Made by a program: the position numbers and the translations under genes
Shown here: piece after piece, positions 39,347 through 51,655 of the stretch
Position numbering within the stretch: position 1 is the stretch's first letter
Layout of the letters: each line of letters opens with the position of its first letter
Notes under the pieces: model-generated
The model's database searches: none
The model's input: the letters and a program-made list of their open reading frames with translations, nothing else
What the model was told of the DNA's origin: nothing
NCBI RefSeq assembly: GCF_027744825.2
Contig: NC_071336.1
Coordinates: forward strand, 27,064,501-27,128,500
Origin: Synchiropus splendidus
Lineage: Eukaryota > Chordata > Actinopteri > Syngnathiformes > Callionymidae
Length of the DNA: 64,000 bases
Direction of reading: 5' to 3'

Positions 39347-41114
39347 CAAAAGAGTTTTGTTTCTTGGTGTGTTATGAGGCGTAGAATTTTCCACCATCAG
39401 AAATGATGGAGTCCAGACCCTCATGCACTCACTGGAGTGTTATCAGCGTATGCGGCCGGCTCAGGGGTCACGAGGAGGGATCGGTATCTCCGCAGCCTTC
39501 AGAGTCCGGCGGCTCATCAGTTCAGGCTTCAGTGAGACGGCCGCTCATCCTCACCTAATCCAATCCCTCCCTCCCCCTCCGCCTCCTCGTAATTGCTTCT
39601 GTTTGTTTATTAATAGCGTGCTATCTTCAAAAATCCAGAAGTATTGGGAGGCAGGCGGCGGTCGGTGACTGCGGCGAGGTGGTCAGTGTCCGTGCAGACC
39701 GACAACCGACTTGACAGGAACACTGGGGAGTCCTGTTCCCCTTCACACCCTCTCTCCCTTGATGTGTAGCACGCCCCGAGAATATTAATCAGGGTCTATC
39801 TCTCAACAGCTGACAGACAGTGAAGACCCCCCACCCCCACACCCCCTTTCACCTACTGCCGCCAGGGCCCCGTCGAGTCAGTTGAACCCCAACGTGAGCG
39901 AGATTAGCCTCGCTGCCGAGAGATGTGAGCCGAGTGGCAGAGTAAACCAGCAGCACACGCGGTCAAATAGTGTGGAAAATCTCATTTGAATCAATCTGAG
40001 ATAGCAGTGGTGCTGGTAAACACGGCTCAGATGTGCACAGAGACATGGAAAATGCAATGTCCACGTGGAATACACCCCTCCCACTATTTCTTATTTAACT
40101 TGTTTGTTCGATTGGATAAGAGAAGATTCTTCTCAGGATTTTTTTGATAAAAGCAGTGGGAGTCTAAGCAGGAAAAATACTACAGGGACTCAAAGCAAGA
40201 GATGAGCACAATCGCTTTCAAACAAAATGATTCCAAATGACGGCTAGGCTCCCGCCTTTGTCTGCATATCCGTTCAGAAACAGGGATTTTTCCTCAACTG
40301 ACACTAATTCAAATGTTCAGTCATCACAACTGGTTGGTGCAAAACAAAACTGGGAAGGTGTTGCAGAGGAAGAGATTTGAGAGCTTTGACAGACACTCAC
40401 AAAGACGCCCTTATGTGTTCAGAGCTGTTGAAGCTAATAAAGATTCCGAGCGGTCGTTCTATACCCTTGCCAAGCCCGTTTTTTTTTTTTTTCCCTCCAC
40501 TCATGTCTGCAAGTCCTTCAGATTTTTCAAGATTTTTTTTTTCGGTGATGCAGGCTGGGTGACATTCAACGTAATCGTCCAACATCTTGCGATAAGAGAA
40601 CACATGAAAGATGGGATTTGTGCTGCTCAATCTTAATGGCACATCGCTGTGTTAACGCTATCATTGACCTTGGAGCTCATTCAGCTATAGAGAGAGAATA
40701 AAGCTTAAAAGTCAGCTTTATGCTGCTCCGCAATCATAGGAAGCTTGCGCTGAACGCTTTTCCTGGTTTAACACAAGCTAAAAGGAGTCGATGATGGTCC
40801 TCGGTGATTGTGTTTGACGCCTAATGGCTCTGACTCTTGCTACTTTTTGACACAAACTCTGTGTTGTTTTTCTTGCCTGAGATGACAGAGGCCAAACGCA
40901 GGGCATCTTTCACTCTTTCAGAGTTTAGATCCCTTGACAATAGTGTTGTTGAATGGTCTGGAATAGACTTGGGTCTCCCCATGGTACCGACCACCCTGTG
41001 CCCAAGACAGCAGGATGAGCTTCAAGTCTCCAGTGACACGTATGTGTCATTGTTGTTTCAGATTTACCTTTGTCTACATAAACTGCTCCTCACAAATGGG
41101 CCATCGTCATACGT

Positions 41115-41580
41115 GGCCCAGTTGACCGATATGCTTTTTTTAGGGCCGATATCTGGTGGCTTTGGAAAGCTATAAACAATAATAGACTGATATTTGTCAG
41201 AAAATGGTATTAAGAAAATTACACTGGAGGGATATTCATTTGTTGGCAAACCTTCCATGAGAAAAAATATGCATCATGCATTTTGATGCTTCATGGTTTT
41301 ATTGCTCAAGTTGAACAGGAAAATGTTGACAGACCAACTTGACTTACTAAATCGTCTCAAGGTAGTGCATATTTTGTAATGGTGGTTTTATCCAAGGTTT
41401 TATAAAAGGCAGTAGATTCCATTCACACTTTGCCAAACACATGAATGAGCTGGCTATAGTCTGAACACAAGAGGGCGGAATCTAAAAAAATATCGGCAGG
41501 TACCGATATAATGGAGGCCGTTAACTATGTGTACCATTCAGTGAAAAATGACCAAAGAAACCGATATATCACTCAACCTC
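41115..41580. mobile_element. Possible hAT-like remnant with ccgatat ends
   Basis: gttgaccgatatgc then agggccgatat at the left, and aaaccgatatatcactcaac at the right, form a roughly inverted pair. An internal aatatcggcaggtaccgata block is also present. This layout resembles non-autonomous elements seen in fish, but the ends are imperfect and no duplication of the target site is clear. Confidence 0.45.
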
Positions 41581-43632
41581 TACATCATAGTTAAAGGAAT
41601 CTTCTTCTTTTATATTTTTGTTTGACAAATTTTAATAGGTGGACGAGCCAAGATGGCAGATGTGGTTAAAAAATAACGTGGACAAGTCACCAGCAGCTTT
41701 TTAAACTAATAAAAGTATCTCGTCTTGGTGCTTCACTTCAGACATGGAGCGACCAAAAGCCCTTTCCTGTCAGCGACCTGTGCTTTCAGGTCTTTGACAG
41801 CGTTAAACTTGGTGTGGTTGCCATAGCGATCGGGTCCAGGTCTCCATCAGTGCTCCAGCTGTTATTCTGAGTGGTGACATCTTTGAATCAACAGCAATCA
41901 CAGACGTATTTGTTCGTGTGACAAGGGGCCCGAGGGCTGTGACTCCACTCCACCTTGTTCCCTTTGACCCTCCTTTGTATACTTGTGATGAAGCTGGTTT
42001 TTGAAACAGCAGGGATACTGTTGGGCACCTCCGTCTCTCCTCTGTCTCTCTCTGCCTCTTTCATTCATCCCTCCTCCTCTACTCTTCTCGCCTGCAAAGT
42101 GAAGGCAGCCTCGGTGCCAATTTCATGGCAGGGTAGCAAGCGGCGCCGCAGAAATTATCCACTGCAAAATTGATCTAAACAATCGCAAAGTGGAACGACA
42201 AGGAGACGCAGGAGAATGAAATTGGGAGAGTCTGTTACCTTTTTGAGGGAGCTTCATCACTGGGAAGGAATTGGGCTGCGCTGTGAATAAGGGAAGGTAT
42301 TTAGCACATTCATTATGGACTCTTGCTCCAGATTATTTTCACTGTTGCCATACGAACACCAAAGTTTCACACTTTAGGGTAAATTGTTAAGAGTACACGA
42401 AGGTCCCGTTTCTAGAAATAAACTTTCCCGCTTTCCTTGACTGGAGACACACAAACCCACTCTGACACACACACACAGTCAACTTTCTCCTCCTTCCCTC
42501 TGCTCATCAGTGGAGGTGTCAGGACTCCGCCGCTGCACAGCCATCTGGGCCCAGGCTGATAAAAGCTCATGTGCCGCCCGGCGATGCCTGCAGGTCTGCC
42601 GGAAGCCCAGCTTTTAGAGGCGATGGTAGAGATCTCTGGCACCTCCTGGAGACTTACTGGTACATGCTGATCTGCCCCTCCCCTCCTGAATATCCCATCT
42701 GTAGCAGCTTTGTGTCAATAAGTTGATTTTGTCTCGACAAGAAAAATCATTTGAAATGGTTTTATTGTACAGGCTGTGAGGTTTCAACATGGACTGGGCA
42801 GAGGCAGGGTGTAGAACAAAGACCTACATATTTAAAAATCCCTATTTCAGCGATTAATAAAACTTAGTTATGTTGATATGATAATTTAAATGAAATAAAA
42901 ACAAGTTCCAGCAGCAGAAGTACAATAGAAATGTTTTTAATTTAAGTATGTTAAGTGGTTTACTTTGAGGGGTGAATAGCTACAACAGCAAAAACAACAA
43001 TAAGATTTTTTTTCTATTAAAAAAAGCTATTTGTTGCAATTTTCATGTTACAGAGTTGATCACTTGATAATAAAAGACAAAATATTCGAGGATCATATAT
43101 TGCTAACTAGATGCTCGATGATGCTAAAAATGTTATAGTAAATATACATTTCCAACCACAGGTTCTGTTCTGTTACTCCATTCGCTTTCTTCACTGCAGG
43201 AAACCATTAAATAAATAGCATTTTATTTTTCTTTTTGAATCATTAAACACTGAGTACAACACAGTTAATCTCCTCATAAGACCACGGACGCTACAGTAAA
43301 TGACAATAAAGACGTCTGTACCAGGGGAGTCTGAGGCTGCTTCACCACTCAGACAAGGCAAAGACTTGGTGAATCCACTGGAAATACCAAAAGGCGTCAC
43401 GCACAGTTGAATATAATACATGTCGACTCATGACGGAGCCGCTGAACATGCCTAGTAACGTCCCTTGAGATGTTACTTGTTGCTCAGTCAAGCCTTTGTC
43501 CGAGTATGGTGAGATCACATTGTACTGCAAGTGCAGGTGAAAATAAATAGTTTTGGTACACATAACTTGACATCCATGTGTAAAGTATTGCAGAGCTGAT
43601 AACAAGATTATTCTTTGTGTGTTTCGAAACAG

Positions 43633-43801
43633 ACCTGGACCTGAAACACGCCCAGGTGGTGGCAGTATCCACGGGAACCAAGTGCATCAACGGGGAATAT
43701 CTGAGTGATCAAGGGCAGGTGGTGAACGACTGTCACGCCGAAGTCACAGCGCGACGATCTCTGCTACGCTTCCTCTACTCTCAACTTGAACTCTTCTTGA
43801 G
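43633..43801 (+). CDS. ADARB2: ADARB2 coding exon 5: HAE catalytic motif
   Basis: This 169-base exon encodes residues 386-442. It contains [20 protein letters not shown] and then [20 protein letters not shown]. In NDCHAEV the His (residue 420, codon 43734-43736) is the first zinc ligand and the Glu (422) is the proton-shuttling residue of the family, so both catalytic residues survive although mammalian ADARB2 shows no editing activity. The Asn and the two Arg (ARR) that contact inositol hexakisphosphate in ADAR2 are also kept. The acceptor gaaacag ends at 43632. The donor AG|gtagta at 43802 is slightly weak but gives the right phase. The exon joins exon 6 through a split Ser codon. Confidence 0.97.
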
Positions 43802-46800
43802 GTAGTAAATCTCTCGTCTGTCACTTTTGAATCTTGGAGATCTCGTTTTACTCTGTCAAGTATTTCCTCTGTACTGCTCTTGACTGGCATGTAAGTGCGC
43901 AAAACAGTACTTGACAGCTGAGGAAAGTGTTCTGAGCACTTCAGGTATGAAATCGCGGCAACTTCATTAGCAATTCAGCGTAAAATTGACTGAAGCTTAG
44001 AGGGAAAATATACATTATAATTATTTGTTGAATAATTACTCTCCATGAATGACACTTTTAAAATACTTCACAGATTTTAATCCAAGCCGTTGAAGGTGGA
44101 GGTACATGTATTCAACTGATCTGTTACGACTGGTTATGCTTGTTGCATTAACCAAAGCTAACTGGCTCCAACACGCTATGACGTCATGTCCCAGCTAGTC
44201 TGGACTGCAACTTTCCGAGTGTACACATTTCCGTAACATAGCACAATTGTGGGAGGAAATTAGAGCACATAGCATGTGTTCTTAAAGAGTCCGGTGCCGT
44301 TTTAGTCGACGCAAACTTTGTGCGTCCAAGAAGCTTCATGTAGTAACTGAGACGAGGTCTTCCCATCATGGCTTTTGTCTTTATGTCTTCGTAAATCAAA
44401 GCTAGTGCTCTTGAACACCTGACTGCACCCTGACTGGGCTTTATCACCGCTCAGCTCTGTAGACCTTTCAAGGTGCCTCACACCTTACGTTTTACACCCT
44501 GTATTAAAATTAATAGCTGCTCTCATCGTGGCAGCAGTGTGGCTTTGATCACCACGGAATTTCCAACGATGAACAAGACAAGCCGAATCTGTGTGGCCGT
44601 CGACGCTTATCTGGGTCGAAGCTGCTTTACTCAAGCTAAACTAAAGGTAGAACACTTCACAAAGGCTTCATTCCAGCTTGTGTTTATGAGTGCAGCAAAC
44701 CTGCAAGGACAATTCAACAGATGATTGGATTTAGATTTAGATGGTTTAATGTCATATTTGCATGTTTGAGCTTTTGCCTCACAACAATGGCTGAGGAGAT
44801 CATTTGTAAATGAATAATGGAACAACGTTTGTTGTTATGCGGATCAGACATTTTACTCAACACTGGAAGAGCGACTGGGAGGAAGGCATTGAGAAGACCC
44901 CGACTCACTAGAGGGATTACGTAACTCAGTTGTCCTGGAAATGTCTCAGTAGTTTCTTGAAAGAAGCTGAGGAGGTGTCTCCCGGTGGGCGAGTCGGGGC
45001 TTCTTTTCTTAGACTGTTGCCCGTGCTAGCTAACCTATGATACGAGGAAGAAAATGGAAGGATCGATTCAAAGTGGCTATATGAAAGAATCATTTGGTGG
45101 AAAAATAGATCCCAAAGACGATATATTCAACTGGCAAACTGTGTCTACTAGAGTTACTGCTTTCAGATATGACATACAAATGAATCAGAATCAGCTTTGT
45201 TGCCATGGTCAGTGAGGATTCCACCAACCAGGAAAGTGCTTTGGAATAACGTGCAGTCATGAACAAAAGCATAATGATAATAATATAATAAAAATAAACA
45301 ATAACTGAAGTAACCAATCGATAAATAACTCACAAACAACAAGGGCTGATCACAAATTCATCAATCTGACGGCTGAGGGGAAGAAGCTGTTCCTGTGACG
45401 GGAGGTTCTGGTCTGGATGGACCGCAGCCTCCTGCCAGAGGGAAGAGGAACAAACAGTCCATGTAAAGGATGAGAAGGGTCGGCTCTGATCCCAGCTGCA
45501 CGTCTCTGGGTCCTGGAGACACACAGGTCCTGAAGAGGTGGCAGGCTGCAACCGATCACCTTCTCAGCAGAACGCACAATGCGCTGCAGTCTGCTCTTGT
45601 CCCTGGAGGTGGCACTGTTGTACCAGACGGTGATAGAGGAGGTGAGGATGGACTGGATGATGGCCGTGTAGAACTCCACCAGCAACTTCGTCGGCAGTCG
45701 TAGTTTTCGTAGCTGCCACAAGAAGAACATTCTCTGCTGGGCCTTCTTGAGGGAGGGGAATGAGTGTGAGGTCATCAAACCCTGACAGAACAAGTCATGA
45801 TGTCGGGAAAACAAACTATATGGAAATCAATTTTTGACAAATACCAAGCGTTATGCCACTAAGATGACAACAAAATCAGGCATGGAGACACTGCTGGACG
45901 CAAGAACCATTTCAAGAACCATCGATCAGAGCAGATGTTTTACTAATGACCATCAACTAATGAAACTTCCAACCATTAACACGAGCAATAATATTGTTTA
46001 ATATATATATATTAGCATTATCCACCATTAGCTTACTATCGTGCGTCGTCTTCTTTGTGCCCTCTGGTTGTCCACATTATTCTTTGCTCTGAAGAACTGT
46101 CCTATCTTCGCTCCATAATTCTGTAAAGCTACAGTCGTTGAAGCCTTTTTTTTATTGCCTTTCTACGGGCTCAAGTCTAAGAACAGAAACTCATCCATTG
46201 GGATCGTGAGAACGTGAGCAAAGATATCCTCAGACGTCATGACTATATGCTACATGTCCCCACCTTTATCCCAGCCACTTACAGGCAGTCACGCCTTTGT
46301 CTGGGAGAAAAAAAGTCACTCCACTCCGTTGTGTTCTGCACCGTACAGTTCCGTACATTCTGGGTCTTGTAACTGACTTCTACACCCTGAAGCTGGATAC
46401 TGAGGTTTTTTTTTTCTCTTGACTCAGTCAGACATGTCATGAAAGTTTGTATCCAATGAATGGAAGGCATCATCACTCCTGCTCCCTGACAAGGTATATG
46501 TGGTTGAAAATAAATGAGAGAAAGCAAGAGTGCTGTTTTGCCTCAGGTGTGAAACATTTTGTTTGTGTAAAGCAGAGATAAATTGTCTCTCGGTGGTGGT
46601 AGCGGCTGCCATGAAGGGCCTGCTGCTAATGGTGCCTCTCCTACACCGGTGAAAAACATACGCACAGGAAAAGTTGAAGAATTTTTTATGAATATTTTTC
46701 CACCAGAAATCACAGCCAAAATAAACAGGCATTTTGATCGACAAATATGGACTATATATTTCATTGATTGAAAATGCCAACCTCCATTTTGGTCTTGATA

Positions 46801-47327
46801 TTGAGAAATACATGAAACTAATGTGAGCAATAATTCATTTATTATTAGTATTATTAGCATTATTATTATTTTTATTAGTAGTAGTAGTAGTAGTATCATT
46901 ATTATGTTGACTGGGGCCTGGATAGGATCATGTTTCATACGCTAGAATTTTTACATTTTTTTTAAGCTCATAAAAATTTAAGTCCAAAAGTCTCCCTGAG
47001 CTTTTTTTTTTTTTTCCAACGATTGTTTGCACCCATCGCTTTCTCCAGCTGACCTCGGTGATGGCTCTGATTTAAGCAGCAGCAGGTTTGCCCCTGGAGA
47101 TATTTGCTCTGATGAGTAATGTCCACTCATCCAGCTGACAGCGAGAGAATGAACTGTGGTCCGATGGAGCAGCAGCGTCCATCTCTCTCTGTCTCCGCCT
47201 CACTTCATCATTCCTAAAGAGAAGTGGAAATCTATTTACTCTGCGGTGACGAATTGAGGCAGCGTTCTCATCTGTCCCCCTCCCTCACCTCCCCCCTTTC
47301 TTTCATTCTTGTTGTTTTCTTTCACAG
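43802..47327 (+). other. ADARB2: ADARB2 intron 5
   Basis: This 3.5 kb intron starts gtagta and ends tttcacag. Its main content is a LINE 3' fragment on the minus strand (45183-45785). A TAG/TTA-rich simple stretch lies near 46830-46910. Nothing else coding was recognised. Confidence 0.85.
45183..45785 (-). mobile_element. LINE 3' fragment with reverse-transcriptase C-terminal region
   Basis: A minus-strand frame of up to 154 codons (to 45350) includes LKKAQQRMFFLWQLRKLRLP, LVEFYTAIIQSILTSSITVW, RLQRIVRSAEKVIGCSLPPL, HPLHGLFVPLPSGRRLRSIQ and TSRHRNSFFPSAVRLMN. This is the region downstream of the reverse-transcriptase domain in abundant fish non-LTR retrotransposons. A 3' UTR follows and ends in a short gaatca tail at 45183. 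The 5' part is lost. Proteins of this type are sometimes labelled AlkB-like by domain searches; this is not a cellular gene. The clade (L2, CR1 or Rex group) is not settled. Confidence 0.85.
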
Positions 47328-47479
47328 CAAAAGGCCTGAAGACTGGGAGGAGTCGATATTCGTGCAGCACAGGGAGTTTGGCTTCAGGTTACGAGACAAC
47401 ATTCACTTCCACATGTACATCAGCACATCGCCGTGTGGAGACGGAAGACTCAACTCGCCCTACGAAATCACCTCAGATC
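47328..47479 (+). CDS. ADARB2: ADARB2 coding exon 6: PCG zinc-ligand motif
   Basis: This 152-base exon encodes residues 442-493. It reads [20 protein letters not shown], then [20 protein letters not shown], then [11 protein letters not shown]. Cys 478 (codon 47434-47436) in SPCGD is the second zinc ligand of the deaminase site. The acceptor tttcacag ends at 47327 after a strong pyrimidine tract, and the donor gtgagt starts at 47480. The phases (1 base in, 1 base out) agree with both neighbouring exons. The KR-ED-ESIFV pattern follows ADARB2 rather than ADARB1. Confidence 0.97.
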
Positions 47480-48596
47480 GTGAGTTTCTCGGTTAAACAA
47501 AACGCAAGCAGTCCGCTTTATTAAACCCAAATTTTGTCTCACTGTCTGCATCATTTTGAGCCCACCTTCTTCCAACTCAAATGCGGCCTCTTCCAGTTTG
47601 AGTGAGGAGATTAAAAATGATTCCCTCAGACCTCCATTCGTGTCCTGTGATTGATTCTCAGCGATGATACACTTTAACTAGATTTTCAGCTGTTCAGTGG
47701 CTGTTATGAGAGAGTTACTGCTGCAGAAGCAATTGAGTTTGTGGGTTTTTAGACACGCAAAATGAGATTATTTTCTTCAATTTGACACCACATTAGAGCG
47801 ATATCAATGTTAATCTGCTGCTAATGAATCACTTAATACATTTTGTTGTGAGTAATATGTAAGTAATAATACACTGGGAAGGATTTTACTGGTTGGTTGA
47901 TATTTGAATGTGTATTTGAGGGAGTGCTATGTTACTGATGCTTGCGTGCGGTGCGTAAACAGGTGGGGAAATGGATCAGAAAAGGTTACGTCACAGCAGT
48001 GAGCAGAGGATGAGAAGTGTTTCATGGCTCAGATCGAGATACCTCCAGGTCTCCTGACAGAAGTCACTGTCATTCAAAGCCCATATTTATTGAGTAGACA
48101 TCATCCTTCATTGAGATTTAATGAGGCTTCATTTTCCTATCACAGCAGAGCAATACACTTAGATCAGGAGCTCATTCACACAGGGAGCCTGAAGCTCAGT
48201 CCATGTCGCTGGCCAATCCAAAATAGTTCATTTTAGCTATGTTTATTTGCTTCGTGTACATGCTGTTAATGCTCCTCCTTCACTAGGCATTCCTCCACGT
48301 GTGGCCCTTTTTACAAGCTCTTGTGAGCCACATTTGGCCTGCAGGCCTTGAGTTTGACATGTGGGAATTGAGTACTCTGAGTAATTATTCATGTACTACC
48401 TACTGATGGAGGGAAAATTCAATGGTCTAGTTGTGAAGAGTCCTCACTGGTCCTTCTATGTCCAAGATAAATGCCAACACAACCACGTCTACTGGACGTA
48501 GAACAGCCTCAATTATCAATTACTCTACTCTAATACTACTACTCTACTGAACACTGCAGGTCATAAATAAAGGAAGTATGTGTGTGTGTTTGCCAG
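47480..48596 (+). other. ADARB2: ADARB2 intron 6
   Basis: This is the shortest intron, 1.1 kb. It starts gtgagt and ends gccag. The 48291-48362 segment carries a ggcc-rich, tttgaca-ended piece found elsewhere in the window. No other feature was recognised. Confidence 0.85.
48291..48362. repeat. tttgaca-ended dispersed repeat piece
   Basis: ttgtgagccacatttggcct then gcaggccttgagtttgacat resembles the terminal part of a fish hAT-like repeat. Related pieces lie at 9384-9425, 39074-39106, and 55734-55750 with 55825-55858. Confidence 0.5.
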
Positions 48597-48765
48597 TACA
48601 CAGTAGCAGACATCTCATGAAGAAGCACCGCAGCCACCTTCGGACCAAGATCGAGTCCGGCGAGGGGACGATACCAGTGAGGAGCAGGGGCCAGGTCCAG
48701 ACCTGGGATGGTGTCCTGCAGGGGGAGCAGCTCATCACCATGTCCTGCACCGACAAACTCACCAG
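48597..48765 (+). CDS. ADARB2: ADARB2 coding exon 7: base-flipping loop and third zinc ligand
   Basis: This 169-base exon encodes residues 493-549, including [15 protein letters not shown] and [21 protein letters not shown]. Glu 515 in SGEGT (codon 48662-48664) corresponds to the ADAR2 residue that fills the gap left by the flipped adenosine. Cys 543 in SCTDK (codon 48746-48748) is the third zinc ligand. The acceptor gccag ends at 48596. A later cag ending at 48603 is incompatible with the reading frame, so the first is chosen. It gives DLHSSRH across the junction, as in mammalian ADARB2. The donor gtcagt starts at 48766. The loop before LRTK is shorter than in ADAR2, a paralog difference. 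Confidence 0.96.
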
Positions 48766-49532
48766 GTCAGTCACCTTATTTTCTCTGTTCCGTGTCCTGT
48801 TTCACCACCTTTTGTGCGCTCATGCTGACCTCTATTGAACTGCTGGTTGCTATTGCACTGAAGGCATTGAAGCAGGGGACTGTGGTCTCATGAACCGAGG
48901 ACGCTTGCCGTTCCTCTCTTGCTTGTGAGCCCAATGCTTCAAGATTGGATCTAATTTCTTCCTTGGAAATAACCCTCCTGACAACCATGGTCTCAGACTT
49001 AAAGGAGTGGGTCACATGACCCACCAAACAAGAATGTTGTTCCTTAAATGTTATGTATGGTCTCGTAGTCTGTGTTATTCCTCCGAATGTATCCCATGTC
49101 TGAGCACATCTGGAGCTCTGGCCGCACGGCGCGGTTGGTCCCCGCGGTCGGCGAGCAGACGCTTTATCTTTATTAGTCGATAATCTTTCTTATGAGAACT
49201 GAGCTTGTTCAAATCAGGCGTTTCAGTCAGGTGGAGATTTGTCTGATATTACCTGCGCGTGTGTTTTGTTGTCAGCTGCAACTATTGATTTCCCATATGT
49301 AGCCAGCGCGGCTAATCCCCTTCTAATGAAATAGAGCATTAATCACATCATTGTTTTAACCTCCACATCGGCAGAGGCTGAGGCCCAGAGATAACGCGTC
49401 CACTCGCCTGTTTGTGTGCTTTTACTGGCAGAGGCGGGTGGAGTGGCGAGCGCTGGTGTGAATCCACGTTCAGGCATGGAGTGTCTTGTCGCTCACACTC
49501 TTTGGGAATATGTTTATATATAATCACCCTAA

Positions 49533-49574
49533 GATGTCACACACACGTACGTTTACGTACGTGTGTGTGACATC
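49533..49574. repeat. Perfect 42-base palindrome
   Basis: The left arm GATGTCACACACACGTACGT and the right arm ACGTACGTGTGTGTGACATC are exact reverse complements of 20 bases each, separated by TT. It lies in intron 7, 14 bases before a TTTTTA hexamer repeat. In RNA it would form a 20-base-pair hairpin; in DNA it could extrude a cruciform. Confidence 0.97.
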
Positions 49575-49588
49575 ACTGTCTTAAGTGA

Positions 49589-49648
49589 TTTTTATTTTTA
49601 TTTTTATTTTTATTTTTATTTTTATTTTTATTTTTATTTTTATTTTTA
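49589..49648. repeat. TTTTTA hexamer repeat
   Basis: About ten consecutive TTTTTA units occur directly after the palindrome at 49533-49574. Confidence 0.97.
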
Positions 49649-50006
49649 GCTTGACTTTTAAGTGAAATTACCCTTGAGGTTCATGTGTTACTGTTATCTA
49701 TATAATAATTCTCTAGTTGTCTACCTGAATAGGGGGTTCATTGGGCCCACAGCCTGTTGTTCTAGTTTCCTTTGAGTAAGGCTCCTCACTCACTACTTTA
49801 GTGTCCTCAGTTAAGTGCGTGCACTTATTTCAAGATAAATAAGTGCACGTATATGACATAATCATCATCATGTTGTTATATATTATATATTATATTTTGT
49901 TTTATATAGGACTTTTTTATTTACTTTACAATTTTGAGTGTTTGTTGCACAAAATGTAAGTGAGATTTTGAGGTTAGTACTTTGAAGTAATTGAAGTCAT
50001 ACCTTC

Positions 50007-50010
<4 letters not shown>

Positions 50011-50042
<32 letters not shown>
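50011..50042. repeat. TA microsatellite, 32 bp
   Basis: A short AT dinucleotide run in intron 7. Confidence 0.95.
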
Positions 50043-50045
<3 letters not shown>

Positions 50046-51655
50046 CCATATTTTCTTTTCTCTTGTCTTTTTTAAGATATTAACCATTTAAATAAATTTT
50101 GTATTGAAAGTCTTCCCCAAGTTTTACCAACCCAATATCCTGTGTGTTTTTGGCCTCCACATGAGTCATAATAAATGTTATAAATGTTAGTAAATTGTCG
50201 TCATGGTCCTTGGCAAAGGTTTGATAGGGACTGTTCTTATTATCAGACCTCACTAGGTGGCGCCCACACTTCATACAGTAAATCATTTGAGGCTTCATTA
50301 CTATAGCTGTTCAAAGAGTAGAGCAGCAGGTGTCAACCAGTGGGTTCTGGAAGCGAGGCTTCGCGAAGCTTCGTCAGCCCATCGTAAATGGACCTAAGGA
50401 CTCACTCACTCACTCGGCAAGTTAACAACTGTAATGATGCGGCACTGGGAGTGGAGCTTTTCCTCAGTGGTGAGGTCAGTGGCTGAGCTTTTGCATCATG
50501 ACTGTCCACTCACATTTGGCCTGTTCTCCCACTCACAAGAGCGTGGCTTCATGTCTATGGGCGACAGAAGGACGTGTGATGAAACACCTCATCAGGAAGT
50601 GAACCCCAGATAAATCCTAGCGTGCGCTGGTCCAGGCACACACAGACAGAGGCAGTGAGAGGTGAACCCTTCTCCTGCTGTCGCTGCCGTTAATTCGACC
50701 AATTTGATTCAGTTGGCCGGGGCTGAGGGTGGTGTGATTAAATCTCGCCAGGTCACCAACTGAGGTGAAAGCAATTACTTTCCAAAAAAACGGAGTGACA
50801 GAGGAGACAGAGGGGACACCCTTGCTCTTCCAGCTCTCCCCCCGAAACCGTCCTCACGTCCTCCCCCGCCAGGCGGACGTCAAAAACACACTCTTTGTTT
50901 GGTTGTTTCTTTGTATCACTGCACATGAGCCGCGTCCGAGTCCTAAGTGAGCGGGTCACTGAGGGTCGCTTCATCTAGGTGAGAGTGGAGAGTGCTACTT
51001 GGAGGACTCACACACAGGGCTGTAATCTTCATGATCCCTCGATGCTCTTTTCGCCCTCTGCCACTCTCATTTTGCGGCCTCCCATTACTTTTTATTTCCC
51101 ACTTCTTTTTGCTGCTGCGCTTTATTATAGTTTGTTCAGCCATGACCACCAGGGACCGAGAGGTTTAGGGACATATTTTTTTGTCTGATTTTGTCTTTAT
51201 GGAATGTTTATTCATGTATTTTATTATTCTTTCATTGTGGGGTTTTCAAACATTTTACTCTTCCCCTCACTCTCAAACTAGACCCTCATATCCCCGACCC
51301 CAGAGGTGAGAATAAGCTAGGATCAGAGTCTGTTAAATGTTGGAACAGCTGTGAGGGGCCACATCTGGATTCAGATTTAAAATAAATAAACAGTAAATTA
51401 AGTTGTCATTCGAGCATTATTGTAAAACAAAAAACATTTTGGGTGATAAATTGATAGAAAATGTAAAAATTCAAATAAATAAATATGTTGGAGCTACATT
51501 TTGTTGTTGGTACTTTAGTAGAAAATATCTTGGAACTGACTGAAGGAAAACAAAAATGATCAGAATGGATTTATTTTGAAAAAAAATGGTATAAAATAGA
51601 CATGAGAAATTAGAAAAAAAAGAAAGACAATATAATTTAATGGCCTACTCTTTAC

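Larger units (their letters stand above)
37586..43632 (+). other. ADARB2: ADARB2 intron 4
   Basis: This 6.0 kb intron starts gtatgg and ends cgaaacag. It contains a TA microsatellite (39275-39345), a GC-richer stretch around 39440-39670, a remnant of the tttgac-ended repeat (39074-39106) and a repeat with gccgatat/ccgatata motifs (about 41115-41580). I see no coding sequence. Confidence 0.85.

Noticed and set aside
45350..45814. An AlkB-like or other cellular gene on the minus strand
   Set aside because: The sequence is the C-terminal region of a fish LINE polyprotein, is 5'-truncated and ends in a LINE 3' UTR.
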